Positions 1 through 8,516 of a stretch of 64,000 nucleotides of DNA are shown here, in pieces. A model generated the notes under the pieces. The model was given only the letters and a program-made list of their open reading frames with translations, made no database searches and had not been told where the DNA came from. Numbering within the stretch: the first letter of the stretch is position 1; each line of letters opens with the position of its first letter. The position numbers and the translations under genes were made by a program. Origin of the DNA: Stenotrophomonas maltophilia (GTDB lineage Bacteria > Pseudomonadota > Gammaproteobacteria > Xanthomonadales > Xanthomonadaceae); the NCBI GenBank assembly GCA_002364755.1, contig DEZI01000030.1:1-64000 (forward strand), read 5' to 3'.

Positions 1-262
1 TCGAGGGCGGGGTGGGTCCGGTTGAGGGCGTGTGAGCCGCATGGGCCCGAGGCATGCCTCGGGCGGGTTGGGCAGGACGCCCAACCCCGGTCTTGCCGTG
101 TGCGCAGGCCAGCGCCCACGAGCATGCGGCGACCAAGCCCCCATGGATGGGTTCACGGCGTCCCCGCAAACCCACAGTGCCCCGCCATCCCACGGAATGC
201 AGGCTTTTGACGTTGACGTTGACGTTGATTGCAGCAGGTGCAGGGCTGCAAGCCCTGCAACA
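1..262. repeat. Composite intergenic repeat element, copy A (diverged)
   Basis: This gene-free stretch downstream of secF resembles the elements at 18340-18507 and 63534-63700. It opens with the same GC-rich left arm (5-30) but the matching right arm (about 160-190) is only partly complementary. Inside are a perfect 20-bp palindrome at 45-64 and a 9-bp stem with a 5-nt loop at 65-87, neither present in the other copies. It then has three TTGACG hexamers (207-224) and an 8-bp hairpin (240-258), both shared with the other copies. No ORF here has coding character. Function is unknown. Confidence 0.6.
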
Positions 263-263
263 C

Positions 264-288
264 AAAAAACCCCGCTTGCGCGGGGTTC
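264..288 (-). terminator. Rho-independent terminator of the secDF operon
   Basis: Read on the minus strand, the AACCCCGC arm pairs with GCGGGGTT around a 4-nt loop and is followed by a run of six T. It lies about 25 bp past the secF stop, where the operon would be expected to end. Confidence 0.85.
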
Positions 289-312
289 TCTGTGTAATGC
301 CTGCAGCGGGGG

Positions 313-1293
313 TTACGGGCGACGGGCCAGAGCCTCTACGTCCTTCGCCTTCGGCAGCAGATCCTGCTTGCTCACGCGCAGCGCACCAATGGTCAGCATC
401 GGCACCGCCACCAGGATCGAGGACAGCACCACGATCACCGCGCCGATCATGTGCGTCTCGGCCAGGCCTTCCATCGAGCTGCCGCCGTACAGGTACAGGG
501 CCAGCGCTGACAGGAAGAACATCACCGCGGTGATCACCGTACGCGACAGCGTCTGGTTGATCGAACGGTTCAGCACCTCCATCGGCTCGGCGCGCAGGCT
601 ACGGAAGTTCTCTCGCACGCGGTCGAACACCACGATGATGTCGTTGATCGCAAAGCCCATCACCGACAACAGGCCGGCCAGCACGGTCAGGTCGAACTCA
701 CGGCCCAGCAGGGACACGTAAGCCACCGTCACGATCAGGTCGAACATCGCCACGATGCTGGCGGTGACCGCGAACTTCCATTCGAAGCGCACCGCGATGT
801 AGATCAGGAAGCCGGCCAGCATGAAGATGGTGGCGTACAGACCGTTCATCGCCAGGTCCTTGCCGATCTGCGGGCCAACGAATTCGTTGCGCAGCACGGT
901 GGCTTGGTTGTCGGCGGTGGACAGCGCCTTGACCACCGCCGCAGCGGTGGCCTTGTCCTCGGCGGCGGCCGCACCGGTACCCGGGGCGTGCTCACCGTGC
1001 GGGGCCAGGCGGATCAGCAGGTCGGTGTTGCCACCGACGCTCTGCACCTGGGCGCCTTCAAAACCATTGTCCTCGAGCTTGGTGCGGACCTGCTCGACGT
1101 CGACCGCGTGATCGAAGCGGGCTTCGATCAGGGTGCCGCCGGTGAAGTCCAGGGCGTAGTTGAAACCCTTGAACCCGATGATGCCGATCGATGCCAGGAA
1201 CACGATGATCGTGACGACCATCGCGACATGGCGCCAGCGCATGAAGTCGATCTGGGTGTCGTTCGGGAGGATGTGCAGCGGAAAGATTTTCAT
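313..1293 (-). CDS. secF: Protein translocase subunit SecF
   Basis: SecF works with SecD and YajC at the inner membrane, using the proton motive force to help pull proteins through SecYEG. The 326-residue product has the family layout: a first membrane segment near residues 25-45, the conserved FTGGT motif just after it (about residue 51), a periplasmic loop, and five further hydrophobic segments in the C-terminal half. Length is normal for the family. It is the last gene of queA-tgt-yajC-secD-secF, 15 bp after secD, and a strong terminator follows. The order matches that in many proteobacteria. Identification is firm. Confidence 0.97.
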   Translation of the reverse strand: MKIFPLHILPNDTQIDFMRWRHVAMVVTIIVFLASIGIIGFKGFNYALDFTGGTLIEARFDHAVDVEQVRTKLEDNGFEGAQVQSVGGNTDLLIRLAPHGEHAPGTGAAAAEDKATAAAVVKALSTADNQATVLRNEFVGPQIGKDLAMNGLYATIFMLAGFLIYIAVRFEWKFAVTASIVAMFDLIVTVAYVSLLGREFDLTVLAGLLSVMGFAINDIIVVFDRVRENFRSLRAEPMEVLNRSINQTLSRTVITAVMFFLSALALYLYGGSSMEGLAETHMIGAVIVVLSSILVAVPMLTIGALRVSKQDLLPKAKDVEALARRP

Positions 1294-1308
1294 GTGCGTG
1301 TCGTCCCG

Positions 1309-3165
1309 TCAGATGGCCACGTTCTGGAGCTTCTTGCGACGGCCATAGATCAGCGTCGCCAGGGCGCGCGACACGGTGATCGCAGTGAACATCGAGGCGA
1401 AAATACCGATGATCATGGTCAGGGCGAAGCCCTTCAGCGGACCCGTGCCGAAGGCGAACAGGGCCACACCGACGATCAGGCCGGTCAGGTTGGCGTCAAG
1501 AATGGTGCCCGACGCACGTTCGTAACCGGTCACGATCGCGGTCTTGCCCGGCACGCCGGCGCGCAGCTCTTCACGGATACGCTCGTTGATCAGCACGTTG
1601 GCGTCCACCGACAGACCGACCGACAACGCCAGGCCGGCGAAGCCAGGCAGGGTCATGGTCGCGCCGAACAGCGACATCACCGCTACCACGATCAGCAGGT
1701 TGAACAGCATCGCCAGCGAGGTGATCAGGCCGAACATGCGGTAGTAGATGGTGAAGAACACCAGGGTGAACAGGAACGCGTAGACCACCGCGGTGATACC
1801 GTTCTTGACGTTCTCCGCACCCAGGCTCGGGCCGACCACGCGTTCTTCGACGAAGTCCATCGGCGCGGCCAGCGAGCCGGACTTCAGCAGCTTGGCCAGG
1901 TCCTCGGCTTCCTTCTTCTGCAGGCCGGTGGTCTGGAAGTTCTTGCCGAACACACCGTTGATGTTGGCCACCGAGATCACTTCCTCGTTGACTTTGAAGC
2001 CACGCACTTCCTGGCCGTCAACGACGGTCACGGTCGGCACGCGCTCGGTGTACACCACGGCCATCGGCTTGTTCACGTTGGCGCTGGTGAAGTCGAACAT
2101 GCGCTGGCCGCCGACGTTGTTCAGCGTGACGCTAACCGCCGGGGCGCCACTGTTGGTGTCGGTGACCGCCTGTGCGCCGACCATCTGGTCGCCGGTGACG
2201 ATCACGCGCTTGTTCAACAGGATCGGGCCACGGCCATCACGCTGCTGGTAGACCTTGGCTTCCGGCGGGATGCGACCGGAGGCGATCGCGTCCTGCGCAT
2301 TGCCCTCGACCACCGCACGGTATTCCAGGGTGGCGGTGGCACCGATCATGCGCTTGGCTTCGGCGGTGTCCTGCACGCCCGGCAGCTGCACGACCACGCG
2401 GTCGGCACCCTGGCGCTGGATGATCGGTTCGGCAACGCCGAGCTGATTCACGCGGTTGCGCAGGGTGTTGATGTTCTGCTCGATGGCGCCGTTGGCGATC
2501 TGCGAGATCTCGGTGTCCGGGATGGTCACCGTGATGCGGCTGCCGCTGACGTCGTAACCCAGGGTCGGCTGCGACTTGACCAGCGCCGTGCGGGCGTTGG
2601 CAGCGGCATCGTCACCGGCCGACGGGCTGAGGTTGGCCACGATGGTGTTGTCAGCGCGGCGTTCGACCGACTGGTACGGAATGCGCGCGTCACGCAGGGT
2701 GCTGCGCACGTCTTCGGTGTAGGCATTCAGGCGCTTGTCCAGCGCAGCCTTCTGGTCGACCTGCAGCACGAAGTGCACGCCGCCCTGCAGGTCCAGGCCC
2801 AGCACCATCGGACGACCGCCGAGGTTGGCCAGCCAGTCCGGCACGGTCGAGGCCAGGTTCAGGGCCACGGTGTAGTTTTCGCCGACGGTGTCACGCAGCG
2901 CGTCACTGGCTGCGGACTGCGACTTCAGGTCGGCCAGGCGGACGATCAGGCTGTCGCCTTCCTTCTCTGCACCAATCGTGGTCACACCGGCCTTCTTCAG
3001 GTCAGCCAGCACACGGTCGCGCAGCGCGTCGTCGACCGTACCGCCACGGTTGGCAGTGATCTGGACGGCCGGGTCCTTCTGGTAGATGTTGGGCAGCGCA
3101 TACAGGGTACTGAGCGCCAGTACGATCAGGATGACGACGTACTTCCAGCGTGGAAATTCGAGCAT
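1309..3165 (-). CDS. secD: Protein translocase subunit SecD
   Basis: SecD is the large partner of SecF, with a big periplasmic domain that assists late steps of protein export. The product begins MLEFPRWKYVVIL, a membrane anchor typical of this protein. It contains the DLQGGVHF motif at the start of the first periplasmic domain, and the C-terminal third carries five membrane segments. An in-frame start eight codons upstream (3189) is possible, but the internal ATG at 3165 gives the usual N-terminus. It lies between yajC and secF in the same operon. Length (618 aa) is normal. Confidence 0.97.
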   Translation of the reverse strand: MLEFPRWKYVVILIVLALSTLYALPNIYQKDPAVQITANRGGTVDDALRDRVLADLKKAGVTTIGAEKEGDSLIVRLADLKSQSAASDALRDTVGENYTVALNLASTVPDWLANLGGRPMVLGLDLQGGVHFVLQVDQKAALDKRLNAYTEDVRSTLRDARIPYQSVERRADNTIVANLSPSAGDDAAANARTALVKSQPTLGYDVSGSRITVTIPDTEISQIANGAIEQNINTLRNRVNQLGVAEPIIQRQGADRVVVQLPGVQDTAEAKRMIGATATLEYRAVVEGNAQDAIASGRIPPEAKVYQQRDGRGPILLNKRVIVTGDQMVGAQAVTDTNSGAPAVSVTLNNVGGQRMFDFTSANVNKPMAVVYTERVPTVTVVDGQEVRGFKVNEEVISVANINGVFGKNFQTTGLQKKEAEDLAKLLKSGSLAAPMDFVEERVVGPSLGAENVKNGITAVVYAFLFTLVFFTIYYRMFGLITSLAMLFNLLIVVAVMSLFGATMTLPGFAGLALSVGLSVDANVLINERIREELRAGVPGKTAIVTGYERASGTILDANLTGLIVGVALFAFGTGPLKGFALTMIIGIFASMFTAITVSRALATLIYGRRKKLQNVAI

Positions 3166-3226
3166 TGCTTGGGTCCCGCGCGGCGCCATCCCCGGCGCCG
3201 CGGTTGTGCATCGGAAAGGGAGTGGC

Positions 3227-3571
3227 TTACTGGGCCGACTTCAGGGTACCGGCCGGCAGCACGTTGCCGACAGCGCCCTTCTGCACGCGGATGCGCACGT
3301 TGTCAGCCACTTCGATGGTGATGAAGTTGTCGCCGATGTCGGTGACCACGCCGGCGATGCCGCCGTTGGTCAGCACTTCGTCACCGCGCTTGATCTTCTC
3401 CAGCATGGCCTTGTGCTCCTTCTGCCGCTTCATCTGCGGGCGGATCATCAGGAAGTACATGATGGCGATCAGGATGATCGGGAACAGCAGCGTGGTCAGG
3501 CCCATGCCCTGCGGTTGGCCGCCGGCGGCCTGGGCATGGGCGGCGGGAATCAGGAAAGCAAGCAGGTTCAT
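3227..3571 (-). CDS. yajC: Preprotein translocase subunit YajC
   Basis: A small single-pass inner-membrane protein that co-purifies with SecDF. The 114 residues contain one hydrophobic segment near residues 25-45, followed by the MIRPQMKRQKEH stretch typical of the family (RPQxKxxKEH) and a compact beta-rich C-terminal domain. It sits directly upstream of secD with about 60 bp between them, and tgt lies upstream. Context and motif agree. Confidence 0.95.
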   Translation of the reverse strand: MNLLAFLIPAAHAQAAGGQPQGMGLTTLLFPIILIAIMYFLMIRPQMKRQKEHKAMLEKIKRGDEVLTNGGIAGVVTDIGDNFITIEVADNVRIRVQKGAVGNVLPAGTLKSAQ

Positions 3572-3707
3572 CGTTGGTCCTTTGGTTGGGCGGCGCTCAG
3601 GCCCGTTTGACGGGCGCAGGGTGTCGACCGCGGATCTGGGTCAGCCTTGAAGTATGCCACGGCCCCGGACGTTCGTCCTTGGGCCGTTCGGCAGGGGTGC
3701 GGCGGTG

Positions 3708-4838
3708 TTACAAGGGCGGCGCAACCGCCCCGCGTGCTGCGTAGAAGGACTCGCGGAAGGCCTGGAAGGTTCCCGCCTCGATGGCCGCGCGGATGTCGGC
3801 CATCAGTTTCTCGTAGTAGAACAGGTTGTGCAGGGTGCCCAGCATTGGTGCCAGCATCTCGTTGCAGCGGTCCAGGTGGCGCAGGTACGAGCGGGTGTAG
3901 CCGCCACTGCAGGCCACGCAGCCGCATCCCGGCTCGATCGGGTCCATGTCGCGCGCATACTGCGAGTTACGGATGCGTACGGTGCCGAACGAGGTGAAAT
4001 AGTGGCCGTTGCGGGCATTGCGGGTCGGCATCACGCAATCAAACATGTCCACGCCACGCGCCACGCCCTCGACCAGGTCTTCCGGCCGGCCCACGCCCAT
4101 CAGGTAGCGCGGGCGGTCGCCCGGCAGCTCCGGGTCCAGGTGGTCGAGCATGGCGTTGCGCTCGTGCTCCGGCTCGCCCACGGCCAGGCCGCCGATGGCG
4201 TAACCGTCGAAGCCGATCGCCTGCAGGGCCTCGGCCGAGCGGCTGCGCAGGTCGGTATGCACGCCGCCCTGGACGATGCCGAACAGCGCCGCGTCATTGC
4301 CCAGCTCGTCATGCGCGTTGCGGCTGCGCTGCGCCCAGCGCAGGCTCAGTTCCATCGAACGGCGGGCGACATCCTCGGTGGCCGGGTACGGGGTGCACTC
4401 ATCGAAGATCATCACCACGTCCGAATCGAGCACTTTCTGGATCTTCATGCTCTCCTCCGGGCCCAGGAACACGCGGGCACCGTCGGTGGGCGAGGCGAAG
4501 GTCACGCCCTGCTCGGTGATCTTGCGGCGGTGGGCCAGCGAGAACACCTGGAAGCCGCCGGAGTCGGTCAGGATCGGGCCGTTCCACTGGCAGAAGCCGT
4601 GCAGGCCGCCGTGGTCGGCGATGATGTCCAGGCCCGGCCGCAGGTACAGGTGGAAGGTGTTGCCGAGGATGATCTCGGCACCCAGCGCGCGCACCTGGTC
4701 CGGCAAAATGCCCTTGACCGAGCCATAGGTTCCCACCGGCATGAAGGCCGGCGTTTCCACCGTGCCACGCGGGAAGGTCAGGCGGCCACGGCGGGCACGG
4801 CCGTCGCGGGTCTGGAGCTGGAACTGCAATCGGGACAT
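3708..4838 (-). CDS. tgt: tRNA-guanine transglycosylase (queuine tRNA-ribosyltransferase)
   Basis: The enzyme swaps guanine 34 for preQ1 in tRNAs with GUN anticodons, the step before QueA. Visible are TDSGGFQVFS with the conserved Asp92, FDCVMPTRNARNG with the predicted nucleophile Asp267, and the zinc-binding CxCxxC at Cys305-Cys310, with a later His in LHNLFYYEKL. At 376 aa it is full length. queA lies upstream in the same direction, but 190 bp with two repeat hairpins separates the two genes, so they may be transcribed separately or with attenuation. Confidence 0.97.
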   Translation of the reverse strand: MSRLQFQLQTRDGRARRGRLTFPRGTVETPAFMPVGTYGSVKGILPDQVRALGAEIILGNTFHLYLRPGLDIIADHGGLHGFCQWNGPILTDSGGFQVFSLAHRRKITEQGVTFASPTDGARVFLGPEESMKIQKVLDSDVVMIFDECTPYPATEDVARRSMELSLRWAQRSRNAHDELGNDAALFGIVQGGVHTDLRSRSAEALQAIGFDGYAIGGLAVGEPEHERNAMLDHLDPELPGDRPRYLMGVGRPEDLVEGVARGVDMFDCVMPTRNARNGHYFTSFGTVRIRNSQYARDMDPIEPGCGCVACSGGYTRSYLRHLDRCNEMLAPMLGTLHNLFYYEKLMADIRAAIEAGTFQAFRESFYAARGAVAPPL

Positions 4839-4898
4839 GGAGCGGTCGTTCAGGCAAATAGTTGCCTATTGTCTCCCAAAACCGCCTCCCCTGCTCCG

Positions 4899-4921
4899 GT
4901 AGCGCCGGGCCATGCCCGGCG
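4899..4921. repeat. GTAG-type hairpin repeat (SMAG-like)
   Basis: GTAG is followed by CGCCGGGC and its complement GCCCGGCG around a 3-nt loop. The same stem recurs at 15825 and 20646. It lies between queA and tgt. Confidence 0.7.
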
Positions 4922-4955
4922 ACGAGGTCTGCCGGAGATGGCCGGGGATACCGGA

Positions 4956-5016
4956 TTCATCCACGCATGGCGTGGATCTACTGGACCGCAGTAGATCCAC
5001 GCCATGCGTGGATGAA
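4956..5016. repeat. Head-to-head SMAG repeat pair
   Basis: Two copies of a 28-nt hairpin unit (core ATCCACGCATGGCGTGGAT plus CTAC/GTAG) face each other with only 5 nt between them. Together they form a perfect inverted repeat 61 bp long, 9 bp past the queA stop. Single copies of the same unit occur at 18224, 20606, 29908 and 55977. Confidence 0.8.
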
Positions 5017-5024
5017 GCGCGACC

Positions 5025-6092
5025 TCAGCCCGCCTGCGGGAACAGCAGCATCGCGTCGCCGTAGCTGAAGAAGCGATAGCGCTGCTCGATCGCGTGCTGG
5101 TAGGCCTCGAACACGCGGTCCTTGCCGGCGAACGCGGAGATCATCATCAACAGCGTGCTTTCCGGCAGGTGGAAGTTGGTCACCATCGCGTCGACGCTGC
5201 GGATGCGGTAGCCCGGGGTGATGAAGATCTGGGTCTCGCCGGCGAATGGCAGCAGCTCGCCGTCACGCATCGCGCTTTCCAGCGCGCGCACCACGGTGGT
5301 GCCCACGCCGATCACCCGGCCACCCGCTTCACGGGTACGCCGCACCTGCTGGACCAGCTCGGCACCCACGTTCAGCCACTCGCGGTGCATCACGTGGTCC
5401 TTCAGATCATCGGCGCGCACCGGCTGGAAGGTGCCGGCGCCGACATGCAGGGTGACGTGGCCGAAGTCCACGCCCTTGGCCTTCAGCGCGGCCAGCAGCG
5501 GTTCGTCGAAGTGCAGGCCCGCCGTCGGCGCGGCCACCGCGCCCACTTCGCGGGCGAACACGGTCTGGTAGCGCTCACGGTCGTCCAGGCCCGGCTCGCG
5601 CTGGATGTACGGCGGCAATGGCAGGCGGCCGGCGTGCAGCAGCCACTGTTCCAGCGATTCGGGCACGTGGAACTGCAGTACGTAGAACTCGCCGTCGCGG
5701 CCCAGCACCTCGGCCTCGCCACCGGCATCCAGGGCAATGCGGCTGCCGGCCTTGGGCGACTTGCTGGCACCGACCTGGGCACGGGCCTGCTGGGCGCCGA
5801 GCAGGCGCTCGATCAGGATCTCCACGCGGCCACCACTGGCCTTCTGCCCGAACAGGCGCGCCGGGATCACCCGGGTGTCGTTGAACACCATCAGGTCGCC
5901 CGGCTGCAGCAGCGACGGCAGGTCGCGCACCTGTACATCGGTGAAGGCAGCCGGTGCCGGCGGCACCAGCATCAGGCGGCTGGCCGAGCGTTCGGCCAGG
6001 GGCGCCTGGGCAATCAGTTCGGCCGGCAGGTCGTAGTGAAAATCGGACTTCTTCAAGGCAGTGATCGGCAACAGGTCGACAATGGCGCGCAT
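5025..6092 (-). CDS. queA: S-adenosylmethionine:tRNA ribosyltransferase-isomerase
   Basis: QueA transfers the ribosyl part of SAM to preQ1 in tRNA to make epoxyqueuosine. The protein contains the family blocks KKSDFHYDLPAELIAQ at the N-terminus, FNDTRVIPARLFG, and a late HLPESTLLMMISAFAG segment near the C-terminus. I place the start at the ATG at 6092. The upstream in-frame ATG at 6143 would add 17 unconserved residues, and a start nearer LKKSDFHYDLP is also possible. It is the first gene of the queuosine-Sec block. The bases upstream are shared with the divergent aminotransferase gene. Confidence 0.96.
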   Translation of the reverse strand: MRAIVDLLPITALKKSDFHYDLPAELIAQAPLAERSASRLMLVPPAPAAFTDVQVRDLPSLLQPGDLMVFNDTRVIPARLFGQKASGGRVEILIERLLGAQQARAQVGASKSPKAGSRIALDAGGEAEVLGRDGEFYVLQFHVPESLEQWLLHAGRLPLPPYIQREPGLDDRERYQTVFAREVGAVAAPTAGLHFDEPLLAALKAKGVDFGHVTLHVGAGTFQPVRADDLKDHVMHREWLNVGAELVQQVRRTREAGGRVIGVGTTVVRALESAMRDGELLPFAGETQIFITPGYRIRSVDAMVTNFHLPESTLLMMISAFAGKDRVFEAYQHAIEQRYRFFSYGDAMLLFPQAG

Positions 6093-6302
6093 TGTACGTC
6101 CAGCGCCTGCGAGCCGGCGTGCTTCGTGCCGAACGTCGGGCAATATGCTGCTATGCAGCAGGTTTCTGCGGGGTTATCGCGCAAAAAAACAAGTGCTAGC
6201 ATCGGGAAGGAAGTCCGCAGCACGAGTCCGCCCCAAGCGCGCGTGATGACGCGCGTTTTGCTTTTGAAGGCCCGTGCGACCCAACGTTTCAGGAGATCTG
6301 CA

Positions 6303-7799
6303 ATGAGCTTCATCGAACGCCTCGCCCCCCTCCGCGCCCAGCCCGGCACCCGCCTCACCACCGGCCTGGACGACGCCACCCTGACCGCACTGTCCGCCCG
6401 CCACCCGCAGCTGGTTGCCGCCGTGGACGCCGCCGCCGCCGAGTTCGCGCGCGTGCAGCAGGAACTGGGGCCGCTGCTGGCGCAGGACGAGCAGGCGCAG
6501 ATCGATGCGATGCAGGACGGCTTCGTCAATTTCTATGCCGATGACGCGGTGACCCCGTACGTGGCGCTGGCGGCTCGCGGCCCGTGGGTAGTCACCCTGA
6601 AGGGCGCGGTGCTGTACGACGCGGGCGGCTACGGGATGCTCGGCTTCGGCCACACCCCGGATGCGGTGCTCGAAGCGATGTCCCGCCCGCAGGTGATGGC
6701 CAACATCATGACCCCGAGCCTGTCGCAGCAGCGCTTCATCACCGCCCTGCGCGCCGAGATCGGCCACCGTCGTGGCGGCTGCCCGTTCGCCCGCTTCATG
6801 TGCCTGAACTCCGGTTCGGAAGCGGTCGGCCTGGCCGCGCGCATCGCCGACGTCAACGCCAAGCTGCAGACCGACCCGGGCGCGCGCCACGCCGGTGCCG
6901 CCATCAAGCGCGTGGTCATCAAGGGCAGCTTCCACGGCCGCACCGATCGCCCGGCGCTGTATTCCGATTCCAGCCGCAAGAGCTACCAGCAGCACCTGGC
7001 CAGCTACCGTGGCGAGGATTCGGTGATCACCGTCGCCCCGTATGACGAGGCAGGCCTGCGCAAGGTGTTCGAGGATGCCGAACGCAACCAGTGGTTCATC
7101 GAAGCAGTGTTCCTGGAGCCGGTGATGGGCGAAGGTGACCCGGGCCGTTCGGTGCCGCCGGCCTTCTATGCGGTGGCCCGCGAGCTGACCCGCGCCCACG
7201 GCAGCCTGCTGCTGCTCGATTCGATCCAGGCCGGCCTGCGTGCCCACGGCGTGCTGTCGGTGGTGGATTACCCGGGCTTTGAAGGCCTCGACCCGCCAGA
7301 CATGGAAACCTATTCCAAGGCGCTCAATGCCGCGCAGTACCCGCTGTCGGTGCTGGCGGTGACCGAGCATGCCGCGCAGCTGTACCGCAAGGGCATCTAC
7401 GGCAACACCATGACCAGCAACCCGCGTGCGCTGGACGTGGCCTGCGCCACCCTGGCCCAGCTGACCCCGCAGGTGCGCGCCAACATCGCCGAACGCGGCG
7501 CCGAGGCCGTGCGCAAGCTGGAACAGCTGAAGAGTGAGCTGGGCGGGCTGATCACCAAGGTGCAGGGCACCGGCCTGCTGTTCTCCTGCGAGCTGGCCCC
7601 GCAGTTCAAGTGCTATGGCGCCGGTTCCACCGAGGAATGGCTGCGCCAGCACGGCATCAACGTGATCCACGGTGGCGAGAACTCGCTGCGCTTCACCCCG
7701 CACTTCGGCATGGACAGCGACGAGCTGGACCTGCTGGTGGGCCTGGTCGGCCGCGCCCTGCGTGAAGGCCCGCGCCGTGAGCAGGCCGCCGCGGCGTAA
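6303..7799 (+). CDS. Class III PLP-dependent aminotransferase
   Basis: A 498-residue fold-type I aminotransferase of the ornithine/GABA transaminase class. The cofactor-loop motif NSGSEAV and the KGSFHGRT segment are intact. Lys339 in YSKALN is the predicted Schiff-base lysine, and GNTMTSNPRALD matches the usual glycine/asparagine block. The normally D-E-[VI]-Q motif reads D-S-I-Q (Asp306, Ser307), an odd change at a conserved position. About 85 N-terminal residues precede the catalytic fold. The ATG at 6303 was chosen because AGGAG lies 8 nt upstream. The amino donor cannot be named from sequence. The gene stands alone and has its own terminator. Confidence 0.85.
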   Translation: MSFIERLAPLRAQPGTRLTTGLDDATLTALSARHPQLVAAVDAAAAEFARVQQELGPLLAQDEQAQIDAMQDGFVNFYADDAVTPYVALAARGPWVVTLKGAVLYDAGGYGMLGFGHTPDAVLEAMSRPQVMANIMTPSLSQQRFITALRAEIGHRRGGCPFARFMCLNSGSEAVGLAARIADVNAKLQTDPGARHAGAAIKRVVIKGSFHGRTDRPALYSDSSRKSYQQHLASYRGEDSVITVAPYDEAGLRKVFEDAERNQWFIEAVFLEPVMGEGDPGRSVPPAFYAVARELTRAHGSLLLLDSIQAGLRAHGVLSVVDYPGFEGLDPPDMETYSKALNAAQYPLSVLAVTEHAAQLYRKGIYGNTMTSNPRALDVACATLAQLTPQVRANIAERGAEAVRKLEQLKSELGGLITKVQGTGLLFSCELAPQFKCYGAGSTEEWLRQHGINVIHGGENSLRFTPHFGMDSDELDLLVGLVGRALREGPRREQAAAA

Positions 7800-7828
7800 C
7801 CCGCGCCAACGCGTCATAATCGACCAAC

Positions 7829-7873
7829 ACCCCGCCCGCGACCGCTGACCCGGTTGCCGGCGGGGCGTTTTCG
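7829..7873 (+). terminator. Terminator of the aminotransferase gene
   Basis: CCCCGCC pairs with GGCGGGG with extra pairing inside (GACC with GGTT), followed by CGTTTTCG. It lies between the aminotransferase stop and the next gene. The T-tract is short, so efficiency is uncertain. Confidence 0.6.
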
Positions 7874-7901
7874 TTTCCGCACCAAGAGACAGGAATCCCC
7901 C

Positions 7902-8495
7902 ATGAAGTCCCTCTGCGTCTACTGTGGCTCCAACGCTGGCAGCAAGCCGGTCTACACCGAACGCGCCATGGCGCTGGGCGACCGCATCGCCCGCGATGGC
8001 ATGCGCCTGGTCTACGGCGGCGGCAACGTCGGCCTGATGGGGACCGTTGCCAATGCCGTGCTGGCCGCCGGCGGTGAAGTGACCGGCGTCATCCCGCGCC
8101 AGCTGGCCGACTGGGAAGTGGCCCACCGCGGCCTTACCGAGCTGGAGATCGTCGGTTCGATGCATGAGCGCAAGTCGCGCATGTTCGATCTGTCCGACGG
8201 CTTCGTCGCCCTGCCCGGCGGATTCGGCACCATGGAAGAGATCTTCGAGATGCTCACCTGGCGCCAGCTTGGCATCGGCAACAAGCCCTGCGCCTTCCTC
8301 GACGTGGACGGCTTCTACGCCCCGCTGATCGGCATGATCGACCGCATGGTGGAAGAGCGCTTCCTGCACCCGGAACAGCGTCAGGACCTGTGGTACGGCT
8401 CGGACATCGACGAGATGCTGGCCTGGATGCAGGCCTACGAGCCGGCCCAGGCGTCAAAGTGGATCGACGAGAAGCGCCGCGCCGCGCTGCGCTGA
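7902..8495 (+). CDS. LOG-family (TIGR00730) nucleoside 5'-monophosphate phosphoribohydrolase
   Basis: This family cleaves the N-glycosidic bond of nucleotide monophosphates such as AMP or cytokinin ribotides. The 197-residue Rossmann-like protein has the diagnostic PGGFGTMEEIFE motif (PGGxGTxxE), the upstream SMHERKSRM block with the conserved Arg and Lys, and the N-terminal VYCGSNAG signature. The ATG at 7902 starts directly before KSLCVYCGSN. A longer ORF starting at 7854 would add a non-conserved tail. It is monocistronic between the aminotransferase and the convergent GGDEF-EAL gene. The physiological substrate in bacteria is usually unknown. Confidence 0.9.
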   Translation: MKSLCVYCGSNAGSKPVYTERAMALGDRIARDGMRLVYGGGNVGLMGTVANAVLAAGGEVTGVIPRQLADWEVAHRGLTELEIVGSMHERKSRMFDLSDGFVALPGGFGTMEEIFEMLTWRQLGIGNKPCAFLDVDGFYAPLIGMIDRMVEERFLHPEQRQDLWYGSDIDEMLAWMQAYEPAQASKWIDEKRRAALR

Positions 8496-8516
8496 GTCGC
8501 CGGACCTGCGCGGTGC

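Noticed and set aside
904..3321. Long open frame of 805 codons on the + strand across secD and secF
   Set aside because: It is antisense to secDF. The protein is rich in His, Gln and Arg with no recognisable domain, as expected from an antisense frame of GC-rich DNA.
6174..8369. Open frame of 731 codons on the minus strand across the aminotransferase and LOG genes
   Set aside because: Antisense shadow of two clearly identified genes; composition (His/Gln/Ala-rich) is not protein-like.
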